DNA of 64,000 nucleotides from NCBI GenBank assembly GCA_907163345.1, contig CAJQUN010001069.1:1-64000 (forward strand). The letters are read 5' to 3'. Below are positions 21,901-36,900 of this stretch, piece after piece. This DNA comes from Haberlea rhodopensis (lineage: Eukaryota; Streptophyta; Magnoliopsida; Lamiales; Gesneriaceae). Each line of letters opens with the position of its first letter. Position 1 is the first letter of the stretch. The notes beneath the pieces were generated by a model, which saw only the letters and a program-made list of their open reading frames with translations, had not been told where the DNA came from and ran no database searches. A program made the position numbers and the translations under genes.

Positions 21901-24900
21901 ATCATTTTCCTGTCGTTGTAATAAACGAACACTATCTGGTTGGTACTGCATTGATTATCATAAGAGAGATCTAACTCTTGCCAAAGAGCCTTTACTTTAT
22001 TGTAATACTCGGTCACATCTCGATCACCTTGTTTGCTTTGCCACAACCTCATTTAGGTCAAAAATTTGTGAAGAATTCTTCAGATCGAGTATGTTTCTTT
22101 GAAAGCATCCCACACTTCTTTTGTTGTGGGAAGAAACAAGTAAGTTTTCCCAGTTGACGTCTCCATCAAATCAATTAACCAGGCTATCACAAGGAAGTTT
22201 TTGGATTTCCATGTCTTCCAAGTTGAATCTGTTTCAGCCTTTTCTTTTGTTTCGCCAGTGAGGTGCACATACTTTCTGTTGCCTTCAATTATAAGTTTGA
22301 TGGATTACGCCTACTCCAAGTAATTTCTACCGTTCAATTTCTGAATGGTAAATTGGATTCAGGAGTTGTCCATCCCTCTTAGGTTTACCTACCCAGACGG
22401 TGCAGACAGCGGTGGCAGCGGCTTGGTGTTTGTGTCATGACATCTGACGAGGAGCTTGTGGCCATCGCAGGAAAATAAGGGAAGAAATAACAATCTCTGA
22501 TACCATAAAAGAAAAGGTACAGTAGCCATGACTGCGAGAAAACCCATAGATAACAATAATATTATTTTCTCAATATACATACAATGCTAAAGTTTGTATA
22601 AATAGACTAAGTGGCTAGGATTTTCCCACCATTTTAGGGCTATACACAATTGGTTAATTGATACACTAATCTTAACAAAATAAAAGGATTTAATCAAATC
22701 TTCCTATTATTTACAAAATATCTATCTATTTTCCTACAGTAAGTTTTATTATTTAGATTCTGGGGTCATGTTTCCATAAATAAGTTGCTCTTACTGTGCA
22801 GTTTGCTAGAAAACTTGTCTTCCTGTGATGCATCATTGTCATGTCAAATTTGAATTTCCTTGCTAATTCACAGTAGCTATATATTCAAGTATTTTTCTTC
22901 TTTTTAAATAATATAAAAAAAAAGAATCTTCATTGTCCCTAGTTTTTTCTTTATCATAGAAATTGATGGTATTTTTTGTCTTTTTGCTGCAGCACCAACC
23001 AACCGGTCTGGAATTCAGTGAGTAGTGCTAACCATTATTTTCGTTTGATACATGAGTCTATGGTTCAAATGCTTGAAACTTCAGTTTTTCTTTAAATCAA
23101 ATTATGTATGTCATGCACTTTTGAGTTCTATGAGTATTTTTTTTCATTTGCATGACCCTATAATTTTTGACAAGCACAAGTGTGATACATATTATCAATG
23201 CAGTATGCATGCTGCTCTGTACTTGAAGTTTGACTGAGATAGTTATGATTTCTTCTTGCTACTATGTATGGCGGGAAAGAATTTCCAGGTCTTCTAACTA
23301 AAGAGTGGAATTTCATTATATATATGACATTAAAATTTGGTTTTCCCGCTCTGTTTTCCCTCTACCAAAATTTGTATGATATTTTGATGCATGATAGAGC
23401 TTTCATTTTTATATGTTCTTGCACTCACATTGTGTGACTCAAACCTTTGATTAAGTCTTTGGAACCAAGTTATCCCTAATATAGTTAGTATGTGTATATC
23501 TGCTTGGATTCTGAACCACCTGTAAATTGATGCAGATAGTGAACATAATTCTGGTGACATGTACTGGAACATGTCGTCGATTTTTGTGCACTGCTTAACC
23601 AATTAGAGCTAATACAGAATCTTTAATCTGCTTGCGCTATAATAATAATTATTATGTAATCAAGGACTTGTTTATCTGCAGGAAAAAAAGCTTCTACTCG
23701 AAAAAAATGGGGCACAATCTGCGAGAGTATCTGTATATGAGGTGTTCTGTATCTTCTGTTGGCCATTTTAGAACTTTTATTTATTTTACGAAAAAGTTAG
23801 CACCAAACCACTATACTTCACCCTTCCTCCTCTTGGTTTTCATTTCTTGATATGGATCAAATATCTATTGGCGATATTGTGTGAGATGACTAATGTTATG
23901 ATGATTTTACCATCGTATTTCAAATATACCATCTGATGTATCTTGTTATTTATTTGTATGCAGACTAATAGAATGTCAAAGAGCAATCTTGTTGGTTATT
24001 GTGAGATTGATCTATACGATTTCCTTACTCAGGTGAGACACATGATCTATGTTATTCTATTTTGTCATGGACATGGTGGTGGAATGAAGAAATTTCTATG
24101 ATGCATAAATTTGTGATTACATTTGTTCTTATGAAACTTCAAGGGAGACATGAACGGAAGCAAAGTTCTAGATAAACAAGGAATAATAATCTTATTCATT
24201 AAGTCTCTATGACACTTTTCAAATCCAAAATGTGGCCTTTAGACATCAGACATCCTTTTCTGTAGAAGGGTATCTAAACATGCATTTATTGGAATCCATG
24301 CCATTTCGTGATTTCATGGTTACATAATGTGTTTTCTGGGAGAACTGTTTAGTCATTAGGGTTGTTTGTAATCGGATTGCTCCTACCTCTACATCAAGTT
24401 TGATTTGAACTCGAGCTCGACTCCAAAAGTTCGAATTTCAAGCCCGTTCAAACCTGAGCTGGAATTAGTGCTTGAAATGAGGCTTGAACTATAGCTCTAA
24501 ACGGCTCAAAAAATCTGTTATGGTGAAGTAACCCTACATTGAATTTGAAATCAATCCAATTGCATTGAATATAAAATGCACCAATATTTAATTTATTTAA
24601 CATTTTTTACATAAAATATTATGATTATTGATTCGCAACATGACTACATCGGGATAAAACACTATCCACGATGTTGGAACAAAACACTATTCAAGTCAGC
24701 TCGAAAAGCTAATGATGTGGCTCAAATAGTCTGCACCTCTAGGGTGCTCCTTTATTTCATATGACCTTAGTATGATTTTGATCCACAGAAATCAATCAGT
24801 TTTTTATGAATAGTCTGTACAACTAGCTAAACTCTTTACATTTCTCTAGAAAAGTAACTTGTAATTTAATACCTGAAAGTTTTCAAATATAGGATGATTA

Positions 24901-27900
24901 TTTAATCGAAAAAGAAAATAATTGGACAAGAATTGTTGCTTGGCGAGGGAAGTTCAAACATGCCATTTATGGCCAAAAATTCCTCCAGGGAACATTGTCC
25001 TGTAGGGTTAATTTGTTTAATGTCATAAAATGGATTTCTCCAGAAAAAAAAATTGCCTTTTTGTAACTATATTCATTAAATATGTTTTATATCTAAAATG
25101 TTCAAGATGTTTATGTCTGTATAATCATTCTGAACAAAAAAAAAGGCCTTAACTATGTTACTACCATTGACGTGATTGTGTGCTTTGATGCCTTATTTTT
25201 TTATAATCTTGTAGGATTCAGATTCTGACGTAGAGGTGTATGACTTATTTCATATATCATCTCCTGCAGGAATTGTCGGAAAGATAAGTTTATCATGTTT
25301 CATTGAGGTGCAAATCTATTCTTTATCTTTTGTTCTTGCAGAAAGTGTAACTTTGGGAAAAGTCTTAAACCCATTATTTTTGCATTTGTAGGATCCACTG
25401 GAGACAGAAAAGAGTTTTGCGAGGCGCATCTTGTCCATTGTGGTATGTGTTTATTTTCTATTTAGTATACAACAACAACAACTACTAAGGAGGGTGCATT
25501 TATTTTAGACTTTTATTGACTTTAATGACTTTTTTAAATGATAGACTTTTGTAGAGTAGATAGATTTCTAAACTCTTGTAGACTTTTTCATTGATTTCTA
25601 TTGACTTTTATAGAATTATACAGAGTTCTAAAAAAACTTTTCATGGATTCTTGTAGACTTTTTCATATGATGAATAAATCATTATTCAATATATTGAAAT
25701 CAAAATTTCAATTATTCAAGTCGGTTCAACATATATAATTAACTAACCAATATTTTTAAAAAAATATATAATAACATATCTTTTGTATACAAAATGGAGG
25801 TGGCAACCTAAAAATTACGACTTTCCCAGATTTTATGTTAGAATAATGCTAGGAAAGCTGCAAAGTGTTTGCTGGAGGCTCAATCGGAAGAAACCGTTAG
25901 GAATATCTTTTTTTTAAACAAGAATTAACCAACACACTACTTCTGAATTACATAAATGTATTCCCCACAACATTCATACGTTAAAGAAAAATAAGATATT
26001 ACAACACAATCGAATAATTTTCCATTTCGTCGAAAAAACTTAAAAAATAATTAAAATATCATAATTCTACCCTAGTTAAAAAAATGCAATGAGCTTAAAC
26101 AACCTGCTGATGTTATTGGGGTATGCTACATAAACCATAAAAGAAATCAAGTCGGGTCGTGCACATGCGTTAATCTCCTCCAAGAGCTTCTTTCGGTCAG
26201 AATATCCTCGTTGATCCATTCGGACTCCAAATCTATGTATATAACTTCGAGCTAATCTTCAGTCTTTCCCTTACTCTAGTGAAAGGGCCGAAATCCATAG
26301 ACTCTACTCAAGGAACATGTGCATTACTGGCCTACATCGTAGGTGATCAAACCAGCATAAACGACTTTCTTGCATCTATCTTCACTACAAGCCACACATA
26401 TTTCAGCTCAAATGTCTTTATTCCTTATTTTATCTCTTTTAGTCTTACCACACATCCAACATAGCATACATATATTTGCCACGCTCATCTTTTGGACATT
26501 ATTCCTCTTGGATGCCCATCATCCAACCCATATATCATTGAAGGTCCGACGACAATTGTATAAAACTTTTCCTTCAATCTTAGCGGGATATTTCGATCGC
26601 ATAGAACTCCGGTGGCGTTTCTCCATTTCAACCAGCCTGCTTGTATCCTGTGGTTAACGTCGCTGTCAATCTTCCAACTGTTTTGGAATATAAAACCTAG
26701 GTATCGAAACTTGCTACTCATCGATACCTCTTGGCCATCGAACGTTACAACATCAGGATCAAGAGATGTACGACCACTAAATTTGCACTACATATATTCT
26801 GTTCTAGACCTACTTAATCTAAAACCCTTTGATTCAAAGGCATCTCTCTATAACTCCAATTTAGCATTATCTCCTGCCCTGGTCTCGTCGATGAACAAAA
26901 CATCGTCAGCAAAAAGCATGGTCCAAGGTAGTTCAGTCTACGTATTCCATGATCTCATCAATCACTAAGACGAACAATAAATGACTCAAACGCAGACCCT
27001 TGGTGCAATCAAATAGTGATCGAGAACTCATTTTCACCTTGCTACACGTTCTAACATTGGATGTTACTTCGTCGTACATATCTTTGATTATATTGACATA
27101 CTTGATGATAACTCTTTTTTTCATTCCACCATAATATCTCTCTTGACACATTGTTGTATTAATTATCACTTCTTATTTTGTTGTTATAGCTTTGATCATG
27201 TACTTTGAAAGTAAATATCATGTGGTTCACTCATTTGTGACACATGGTAATGAGATTTTGGTTAAATCTTAAAAAATCTTTTAGTTACACTTTTATATAG
27301 CTTTTTGTTATGGATTAGAAATTCATGGTTCTCATTGACGTTTTAGAGGAAAACAGTTCTTTTTACAAAATAGAAGTGTATGATTACTCTACCGGTGATG
27401 CTAAGAAAATGAAAATAACAACTTTTATCTACGTGTCTGGCGCATTTGAAGTTATGAATGAAAGATGAATGACTCAAAATGCTTTTTCGATTTTAGTTTT
27501 TTGACTTGTTTCTCTTGAAGTAATTTCTCCTTTTACTGTATAACAAACCCTAGCTACATTTATACTTTGTACTTCAGTCCCGTCTTTCAGTTTTTTCCCT
27601 TGTACAGGATTATAATGAAGATGGACATCTTTCATTTTCAGAATTCTCCAATTTAATAGATGCATTTGGTAATCTATTGGCTGCTAATAAGGTTTGCATC
27701 TGAAATTTAATCCTGTGTTTCATTTCTATTATCTCTTCTTAGTATCATAGTTGATTTGAGAGCATTGTGGCAAATCTAGATTTAGATGTTCTTTGCAGAT
27801 ATATCCTAATCTTTTATTCTCATAAATTGGATGGGTTTGTCATGCTTTCATCCTGTTAAATCTTTTTTCATAGAAGCAACGGAGAATCTTAGAACCTTTG

Positions 27901-30900
27901 AGTAGAATCTTTTCTTGTACTTCATACCATTCAATATATTGATCAAGAAACGTGTTTAATGTTGAAGTTTCACCAAGCTAAACATCTTTGCTTCCTTGCC
28001 AGTGTAGAAAATGCATTTATTCCATGCCATTCCTTCCTTCAAGGTATCTCCACTTTTCTGCCCAAACAAAAAATTATGTGTACAAGGACTTCGAATTCAA
28101 AAATAATTTCTGTCTTTGCATTCCTCTTCCCTTCTAATATTTTCAGTTAAGTTTATTCCCATGCTGTTTAACTTGAAGATGCTTAATTTTAGCGTCTTTG
28201 TAAAGTACTTGATTATTGCCTCACTGGACTGACTCGAGTCATGAACTTATGTAAACACTGAATGTACTTTTTAATTGATTTTGTGAACTTTTTCTTGTCT
28301 TATCAATGATCATACCTTGTTTTTTTAGAAAGAGGACCTCTTTAAAGCAGCCGATGAGAATGGGGACGGGGTCGTTAGTGTGGATGAATTGGCTATGCTT
28401 TTAGCTATTGAACAAGAAAGGTGGGCCCTAAAAACTTTGTTGCTTTGCTTTTGTTTTGAACTAATTCTTTCTATTTATTGTTTCACTTTCATGGAATTTT
28501 TCCCAAGAAATTTATTTTTGTTTACGACTATTCTGTTTATTGTTTCTTGACGGTTCTCAGTAATATGTGACTTGCTGACTATTAAAAGTTTTCCAAGCAT
28601 TCTTAGCTTCATTGTTTTCTCTTTTGAGTGCAGGAATCCACTTCTTACTTGCTGTCCTGTCTGTGGGGAAACTCTTCAAGTCTCCGATCGGTTGAATTCT
28701 GTGATTCATTTGACCCTATGTTTCGATGAAGGGACTGGAAACCAGGTTATGACTGGAGGATTCTTTACCGATAAGCAGGCTGCTAATGGGTGAGAGCTTG
28801 TCTATCATGAATTTCTCGCTTGCCTTTAACACCTTCTGGCACCGTAGCAGGATTGGAAGGTTAAAAATGTTTTTTTAAAGAAAGGAGAACAGGAGAAGAG
28901 AGAACACCATTGCAAAGAAAATAAGATACAAAGAATATGAGGATACCCACTTAACTATGTTTGTCCTAGTTTTATCTAACCTCATAATCATAATGATGTG
29001 CCAAAATATTCTATTTATTTTATTGCACTCAAGCAAATATGAAATAAGGCTTTCTAGAGTTGAGTTAGACCAAGGGAATCCCATGAGAAAAGGAGTTCCA
29101 GTTTGCTCCATTCCATAATTGGATTCTCACGGGGGAGAATTTTACATTTTAAATATGCTATTGGTGCTAACTGTATAATAATTAGAAGTAGGGGCGAGCA
29201 AAATTTCAATTAAATTTGAAATAATGATTGAACCAAATTAGTTCAGGACTTCAGTTTTGTTTAGAAAAAAACGGTTTTTTTTGCTTATTTGGTTCAATTT
29301 TGTTTTAAAAAAAAAAACAAATGAACAAAAATAACCGATTTTCGTTATAATGGACTTCATTTTTCTATATATAGGCATATGACCTTCAGATTTTACTAAT
29401 ATTTCACCCTTTTCACTTACTTTTCTTATGACACATGCATTTTTTTTTTTGGCAAAACATTTTTTTATTATCTATAATAACAATATACTTTACTATTTGG
29501 CATCTCTTAATTTAAAATTATTTTTATGTAAATGTAACTAATAATCATAAAAGAATTTGAAATTAGTTTTCATCGAGTGATGGTATTAAAAGCGACAGTT
29601 GTATTTAATATATTTTATATTTTTTAGGGTACATGGTTTCAAATAATTTTTTCTGGAATTTCGTAATTCAGTGACGGACCAAATAATCCATTTTAATCGG
29701 TTTGGTTTGTTCATTTTTCATAAAATATTTGGTCGATTCGGTTTATACTTTTTATTCAGTTTTGCATAATGTGGTTCGGTCAACAACCAAATTAACCGAA
29801 TGCACACACCTTTATTCAGAACCACAATGGTGGGTATTGTTCTGTTTTCATTTGGTTGTGCAGTTGGATGTTCAAACTGAGTGAATGGGCTCAATTTTCA
29901 TCATATGAAGTTGGATTGAGGTCTGGATCTAGTGCATCACATATTCTGGTAATTTTTCCATCATCCTTTCACTACCGTCATATCTTTTTCTTTGGAATGA
30001 GTCCTTATGTTTTGTCTGAAGTTTCCTCATATTTAGCTTTATTAACTTTTGATTTTTGGAATTACTTTCTTCCTTCTTGCCATTCTTTTACTTTTGTTTT
30101 AGTTCTTTAACTCTCATGTACGTTGCCTTAGTTTCTTACACTAAAAGTGTTCCTCAAATAAGAGAGTTTTTAATAGCAAAAAATATTCCATTCTTATTAT
30201 CCTTACTCGATCTAAACAATAGAAACATTCTAAATAATCCCCTTGGGAGGTTCATTTTGTTGTCAGGTTTTTGATCGCAAAACAAGGAGGCTAGTGGAAG
30301 AAATAATAGATGCCAAGATTATTTTATCAATGAGATCCATTTATCAATCTAAAGTAGGGCTTGGCCTCATGGATTCGGGTTTGTCCTATACTTATCAATG
30401 ACAATTAGCACTTTAGTAAAAACATTTTGCTAGGGTGTTGAAATCATCTGAATGTTTATCTATCTTCCATGCATCATCATTATTTGGCTCCAATTTGGAT
30501 GCTTCAGTTTGCGACAATTTAAATCAATGATTTTTTTGTTCTCTAGGGGCTTAATTCAATTAATTTATTGAGCTTATTTATCGTTGACTTGCGGAATTCC
30601 AATTCCGATGCAGGGGTGAAAGAGCTATTAATCAGCCTCTCAGAAAAGCAAGGCAGAAAAATGGATGCGGTTGAATCTGCAAAGGATATTCCGAAATTTC
30701 TTGATTTGTTTCAGGCATGATGGAAACATGCTAGTTCTTGTTATGTTTAACGTTGAAGTGATTCTGTTGTCCTTGAAATTTGACATCTAATCATAACATC
30801 AAAAGTTTTACTGTTTTCATTGATCCCGAAGCATGTTCAAACTTCAACACTTGGTTGATTCATCACTTTACTTGTTATACAAATTTAAAACTAGGTTTAT

Positions 30901-33900
30901 TCTCTCTTTTTTATTTGGTCATTCGCAACATATTTACCTTTATCTTGAGATTCCATGTTTTGCCCTCATTTTCTTTTTCTTAGCACGCAAAGCTCTTTTT
31001 GATCAATTCTGCTGAGAACATATGGATAACTTGTGTTGATGTCTTCTGGTGTGAAAAGTAGTTTACAACACAATCAACTTTAGCTACGTTCAGTGTATGT
31101 ACTCAATTTTTTTTTAAAAAATCAGATACTTGTCCTTATCATCTCCAAATTAACTACTACTGTTTAAACATTGTTTAACTAATAAGATACTCTTATTGAC
31201 TAATAAATTACCACGTTTTGTGATGATGATTTATGGTATGTCTTTACAAATTTATCATGATTAAAAGATTTAGAATTAGCTTGTTCGTGGTATGTGCTAT
31301 TTTGGATGAGTAGGGCGAGTTTTCTTATATGAAATCATATTTGCAAGCATGGTGTCTCTCCATAATGCTATTTTTATATTATCCAGGTATGCTAATCAGT
31401 GTCTAGAAAACATGCTGGAATATGCGTTAGTTAATTTGATATATTTCTAAAGTAGGTAGTTATAAAATCAGTACAATGCTGAATGGTTGGTATTGTAGCC
31501 TCTGTTTAAAACTTTATAGCTTATCATAACATGTAATGTCTAATGAAATATCAAATCCTTATGTCTGCACCTTCAATTCTAATTTGGAGATTGTGCAAGA
31601 ATTTCTTTGGGTAGTTTCTCTTATTTTCAAGATTTTAATTTGGAATATGACTTCAGAATATTCACTTGTGCTTGGCATGGGCATCTTATTTTTTTGAAGA
31701 CTACCTGTTCCTTGATTGGATTTATTGATCATTTTTCAGGATCAAATGAACGTATCTGAAATCAGACATCCTTTGGAGCACTTTAAGGTGGGTTCAAGAA
31801 TTTTGAGACTTGTATTCTTAAATTTTGGAATTGGGTTATAAGATTTTAATCTTGCTGTCAATTCGCAACAAATTGGGATAGCTTGTGGACTTGTATTTGA
31901 CACTATTTAAATTAGGTGATTAAACTTTAAGAACAAAGGAAGTCTCATTGAGGGACATGCATTATGTGTGATCTTTGTCATATGTGCATCAGATGATCTT
32001 TTATACAGTAAAATTAGTACGCCTTGTGATTTATCAAGCTAAGAAATTAGAGGAACAGTATACCGTCAGGTAAGTCATTTGTTTAATATGTTGTAACAGA
32101 CCATACTGTCATCCGTGCTCTTTCTTTCGCCTGTTTACTCAAAGATTGACAGCAAACAGTGCTTTATATCAATATAGATTGTTTCCTTCCATTGTGTGCT
32201 TGAATGGTCGAAAATTTTCCTTAACTATGCTTTCTATGCCAGTTCTTAAGTTGCTTTAGTTGCATATTATTCCTGAATTTCATTAAGGAGCTTTTTTTTG
32301 CATATGCAGACATTCAATGAATTTTTTATAAGAGAGTTAAAACCTGGCTCAAGACCAGTCGCCAGCTTGGAGCGTGACAATGTTGCTGTATGTGCAGCTG
32401 ATTGCCGGCTTACAGCATTTAAAACTGCTACTGATTCTATGAGATTTTGGATTAAGGTATGAGCCATTTTCAGATAGTGTTTGTTCGTGTCTGGTCAATT
32501 GACCAATTATTCCTCTCAAAAGAATCCTTTGAGCCTTTTCTCTGTCAGATAAGTCGAAGGAAAACATGTACATCATCTTACTTTTCAGAATATCTGGGCA
32601 CACTTCTCTGCTTTATGGCATCTTACTTTTCAGAATCATTTGTCGTAGGGCCGAAAGTTTTCTGTAAAAGGCCTTTTGGGAACAGAAGTGTGCTCCAATG
32701 CCTTCATTGATGGAAGTCTAGTGATATTTCGATTAGCACCACAGGTACTCTTCTGTTTCTGCCCTATATTTTAGCATGCTTGTGTTTACGAAAAACTGTA
32801 AAAATTCTAGGTGGGAGAAATAAATCTCTTATTTATCATATACATGGATAACTTGATATATACAAGAGGATGAGTGATTTCAGCCCTTATTTTAGTAACC
32901 TACAACAAAATCTTAAGCTGTGATTAGAAGAGCAAATCAGGGTACATAATACCAGATGTGCTTAATCAACTAGTTAAGGAAAGAAAGAAAATGGATAAGA
33001 TCTAGGACTACAGTTGTACAACACTAATTATAATTGAATATTCAACACTCCCCCTCAAGTTGGGTAGTAGATGTTAATCATACCCAGCTTGGTGTTTATT
33101 TCCTCAAAGTTGGAATTATGCAAGGCTTTAGTCAGAATGCCTGTTATCTGGTGCTTTGTTGGAGTGTACTGTAACAAAATTATCCCATCTTCCAGCTTTT
33201 CTTTGATAAAGTGGCGATCTATCTCAACATGTTTGGTCCTGTCGTGATATACAGGGTTCTTTGCAATGCTGATCGTAGCTTGATTGTCACATAACATGTT
33301 TAAGGGCCCTTCATCCTGGATTTTGAGTTCCTTGAGTAATCTTTTAAGCCACATTCCTTCACAGATTCCATATGCCATAGTTCTGAATTCTGCCTCTGCA
33401 CTACCCCTTGAAATAACCGCTTGTTTCTTACTCCCCCATACAAAGGTACAATACCCTGACGTGGATCTCCTCCTGCCCAGTCTGCAACAGTAAAGATTTC
33501 TAAGCTCCTCCTCGTTTTCTTTTTGAAATATAATCCCTTTCCCGGAGTCATCTTGAGATACATGAGAATTCTGTAGACTGCAGTCGTGTTCTTCCATTTC
33601 ATGAATTGGCTCACAACACTTTCTGAGGAACCAATGTCAGGTCTTGTATGTGAGAGATAAGCGAGCTTTCTTACGAGAAGTTGGTATCTTCCTTTGTCGA
33701 CTCGTTGCATATTCTCCCCATTTCCTAGTTTTATATTCGGATCCTTCAGCGTATCTGTAGGCTTGCATCCGAGCTATTTTCGTTGGGAGACTGATATGCC
33801 ATCTTTTGTTCGAGGTATTTCCTGTGAATGATATTAGCTATATATAATAATATTTGATATGGTATTATTTTATTTGTAATAAATATGGTAATTAACATAT

Positions 33901-36900
33901 TTGGCAGAATCTTAATGATTCTTAGGCTGATTCTTTGACATGTAATCTTGTAATATATAATGGACTAAGTGCTCTATTGAAAGAGCATTGAGTTTGTTAT
34001 TGAGATTTAGATTATTGACATGGTATCAGAGCCAAAATTGTTTTGAAGTTTCTTTCACCGTCGACCGCTGCAAACCCTAGCTATGACGTAGGGTTTCAAC
34101 CCTATCAACGACTGCTAGGGTTTGTCGTCTTTGTGGGTCTTTGTCCATTTTTTTTGTTGATTTCCTCTATTTACAGTCAGCTTTCCACTTTTGCAAATTT
34201 TTTTTATCTTCATCGGATTTCTGCCCTATTGTGTGTCTCTCGCTTTAGTGTTTTGCATTTCTATGTTCGGGCGCTCGGTGATTCTGCGCGACAGTTGTGT
34301 TGCGATTTCTGGTTCTGGGCATGTGGTGGCTGCGTTGCAGGGTGTCTGCTTTGTCTTTTCTTCCGGAAGGATTCTTCGTTTTGTGGATTCTGCTCGATTT
34401 GGGGACCTAGGTGACCACATATCTTCTGATTTGTTGTGGCGATCGGTACTTTTGCCGCGGAGTTTGCGTCGTCCTTGCACGGTAGTTGTGCGTTTAAGCC
34501 TTGCACGGTAGTTGTGTGTTTTAGACTTGCAAGGTTGTTGTGCGTTTGAGCGTTGCACGGTAGTTGTGCATTTCAGCCTTGCATGATTGTTGTGCGTTTA
34601 AGACATGCACGGGTGTTGTGCGTTTATACTTTTGTCGCGGTGCGAGATGTATTTTGCACAAGTGTTTGCGACGGATTTGCCCGACTGGGGTGTTGATTCT
34701 ACTGAGACAAATTATTTGGATTGAAAATTGATGCTTTTTTGATCGACCAGCATCAATTTGAGGGGGATGTCAATGATATTAGCTATATATAATAATATTT
34801 GATTTGATATGATATTATTTGATTTGTAATAAATATGGTAATTTGTAGATTTGGCGGAATCTTAGGGATTCTTATGCTGATTCTTGGATATGTTTATACT
34901 ATATAATGGACTAAGTGCTCTATTGAAAGGGCATTGAGTTTGGTATTGAGATTTAGATTATTGACACTTCCATCCCTAGAAAATATGTGAGTGTTCCTAG
35001 GCCTTTGATTTCAAATTCTTTTGCAAGAAATTTCTTTAGTATGTCCATTTCTTCAAGAAAGTCTCCTGTGAGAATTATGTCATCTACATAGACAATGAGA
35101 ATGGATGATTTTCCTTGAGTTGATCGTTTGATAAATAGAGTATGATCTGTCTGACATTGCAAAAAACCAAATTTCTTCATTGCCTATAAAAACGATCAAA
35201 CCATGTTCGAGGAGATTGTTTCAACCCCGTACAAAGACTTTCTGAGTCTGCAGACCTTGTTACTTGCAACTTGATTTCCAAGGCCAGGTGGTATCTCCAT
35301 GTATACTTCTTCTTCAAGGTCTCCGTTGAGGAAAGCATTCTTGATATCTCAAGTTGAAATAATGACCGGTGATAAGAGAACTCTCACAGTGTTGAGTTTG
35401 GCAACAGGGGCAAACGTCTCTTGATAATCAATAGCATACGACTGAGTAAACCCCTTTGCCACTAGTCGAGCTTTGAATCTTTCTACACTCCCATCAGCTT
35501 TGTGTTTTATGGTAAACATCCATTTGAAGCCTACTGGACGTTTTCCTTGTGGTAATTCTACTATCTCCCATGTCTTGTTCTTCTCCAAGGCCTTAACTTC
35601 TTCCATAATGGCAGCCTTCCAGTGTTGTATTTTTAGGGCTTCATGAATGTGGTTGGGAACCTGTATCTTGTCAAGATTTGAGACAAAAACACTATATTTG
35701 GAGATAATCTTTTGTAAGACAAGAAGGTATGAATAAGAATGATTTGTACAAGATCTCACCCCTTCTCTTAAGGCAATGGGCCGATTATCATGTGACTCAT
35801 GAGGAAAACAATATGGTTGAGGGTTACCTTGTGATGTTTCGAATGAACTTGAAGTCAGATCGGACTCATGGTATTGCTCAGGAAGTACCCGTTGTGCTAT
35901 TGTGCCAATTTCCCCTTGAGTAAACACGAAGTTCATTGTTTTCAGCAGTAGGGTCAAGAAGATTTTGGGGAGGAGATGATTCTGGAGAATTTCTGAAGGT
36001 GTTTCAGTGACCAGGTTAGGAGTAGTTGGGGATTCATCAATAATGTAAGGAGTTTGAGGTGGAATTTCGTCAGTGGAAGGCTGTTTGATATCCCAAAAGC
36101 AATGTTCTGTTGGTGTATTCTCCCCCTGAACATTGGTTTTAGTATAGTAGGGTTGTTCTTCAAAGATGTTAACATCTATGGTGTTATAGAATTTTCTTGT
36201 GATAGGTGAGTAACATTTATACCCTTTTTGATTTGGTGAATACCCAAGGAATATAAATTTGATGGCTTTGGGATCAAGTTTTCTCCTGATGTGAGGGTAA
36301 ACATGAACGAAGGCTATACATCCAAATATTTTGGGAGGAATGGTGGAGATTATACTGCTGTATGGGTAAGTCTTAAGAAGTACTTGACTTGGTGTTTGGA
36401 ATTTTAAGACACGAGATGGCATTCTATTGATAAGATAGGCTACTGTAAGGACAGCTTCTCCCCTGAAGTGTTTTGGGACATGAGTAGTGAATATCAAGGA
36501 TCTAGCAACTTCAAGGAGATGCCTATTTTTTCTTTCAGCAATCCCATTTTGTTCATGTGTATGAGCACAGAAACTTTGGTGAATTATGCCTTGGTTATTC
36601 AGGTAATCACTCAAACTAGATGAGAAATATTCTTTTGCATTATGTGTTTTAAGAACCTGAATTTGAGTTTGGAATTGGTTTCGGATCATGGCATTGAAAG
36701 TTCTGAAAATTTCACCGACTTCATATTTTTCTTTCATGAGGAATATCCAAGTGATTCTGGTGTGATTATCTACCAATGATACAAACCACTGTGCCCATGT
36801 GATATTTTTGACATTAGACGGTCACCAGACGTCGCTATGTATCATTGAGAAGGGATGTGTTACTTTATATGGACGACTAGGATAAGAATTACGAACATGC

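Noticed and set aside
24357..24741. Possible hAT MITE in PSD intron 5 (TAGGGTTG ... GCACCTCTA)
   Set aside because: The ends are only loosely inverted and the 8-bp flanks TTAGTCAT and GGGTGCTC do not match.
33284..33493. Plus-strand frames opposite copia pol (also 35729-35923, 37616-37966, 62905-63087, 63147-63380)
   Set aside because: Shadows of minus-strand RT, RNase H and gag; no independent support.
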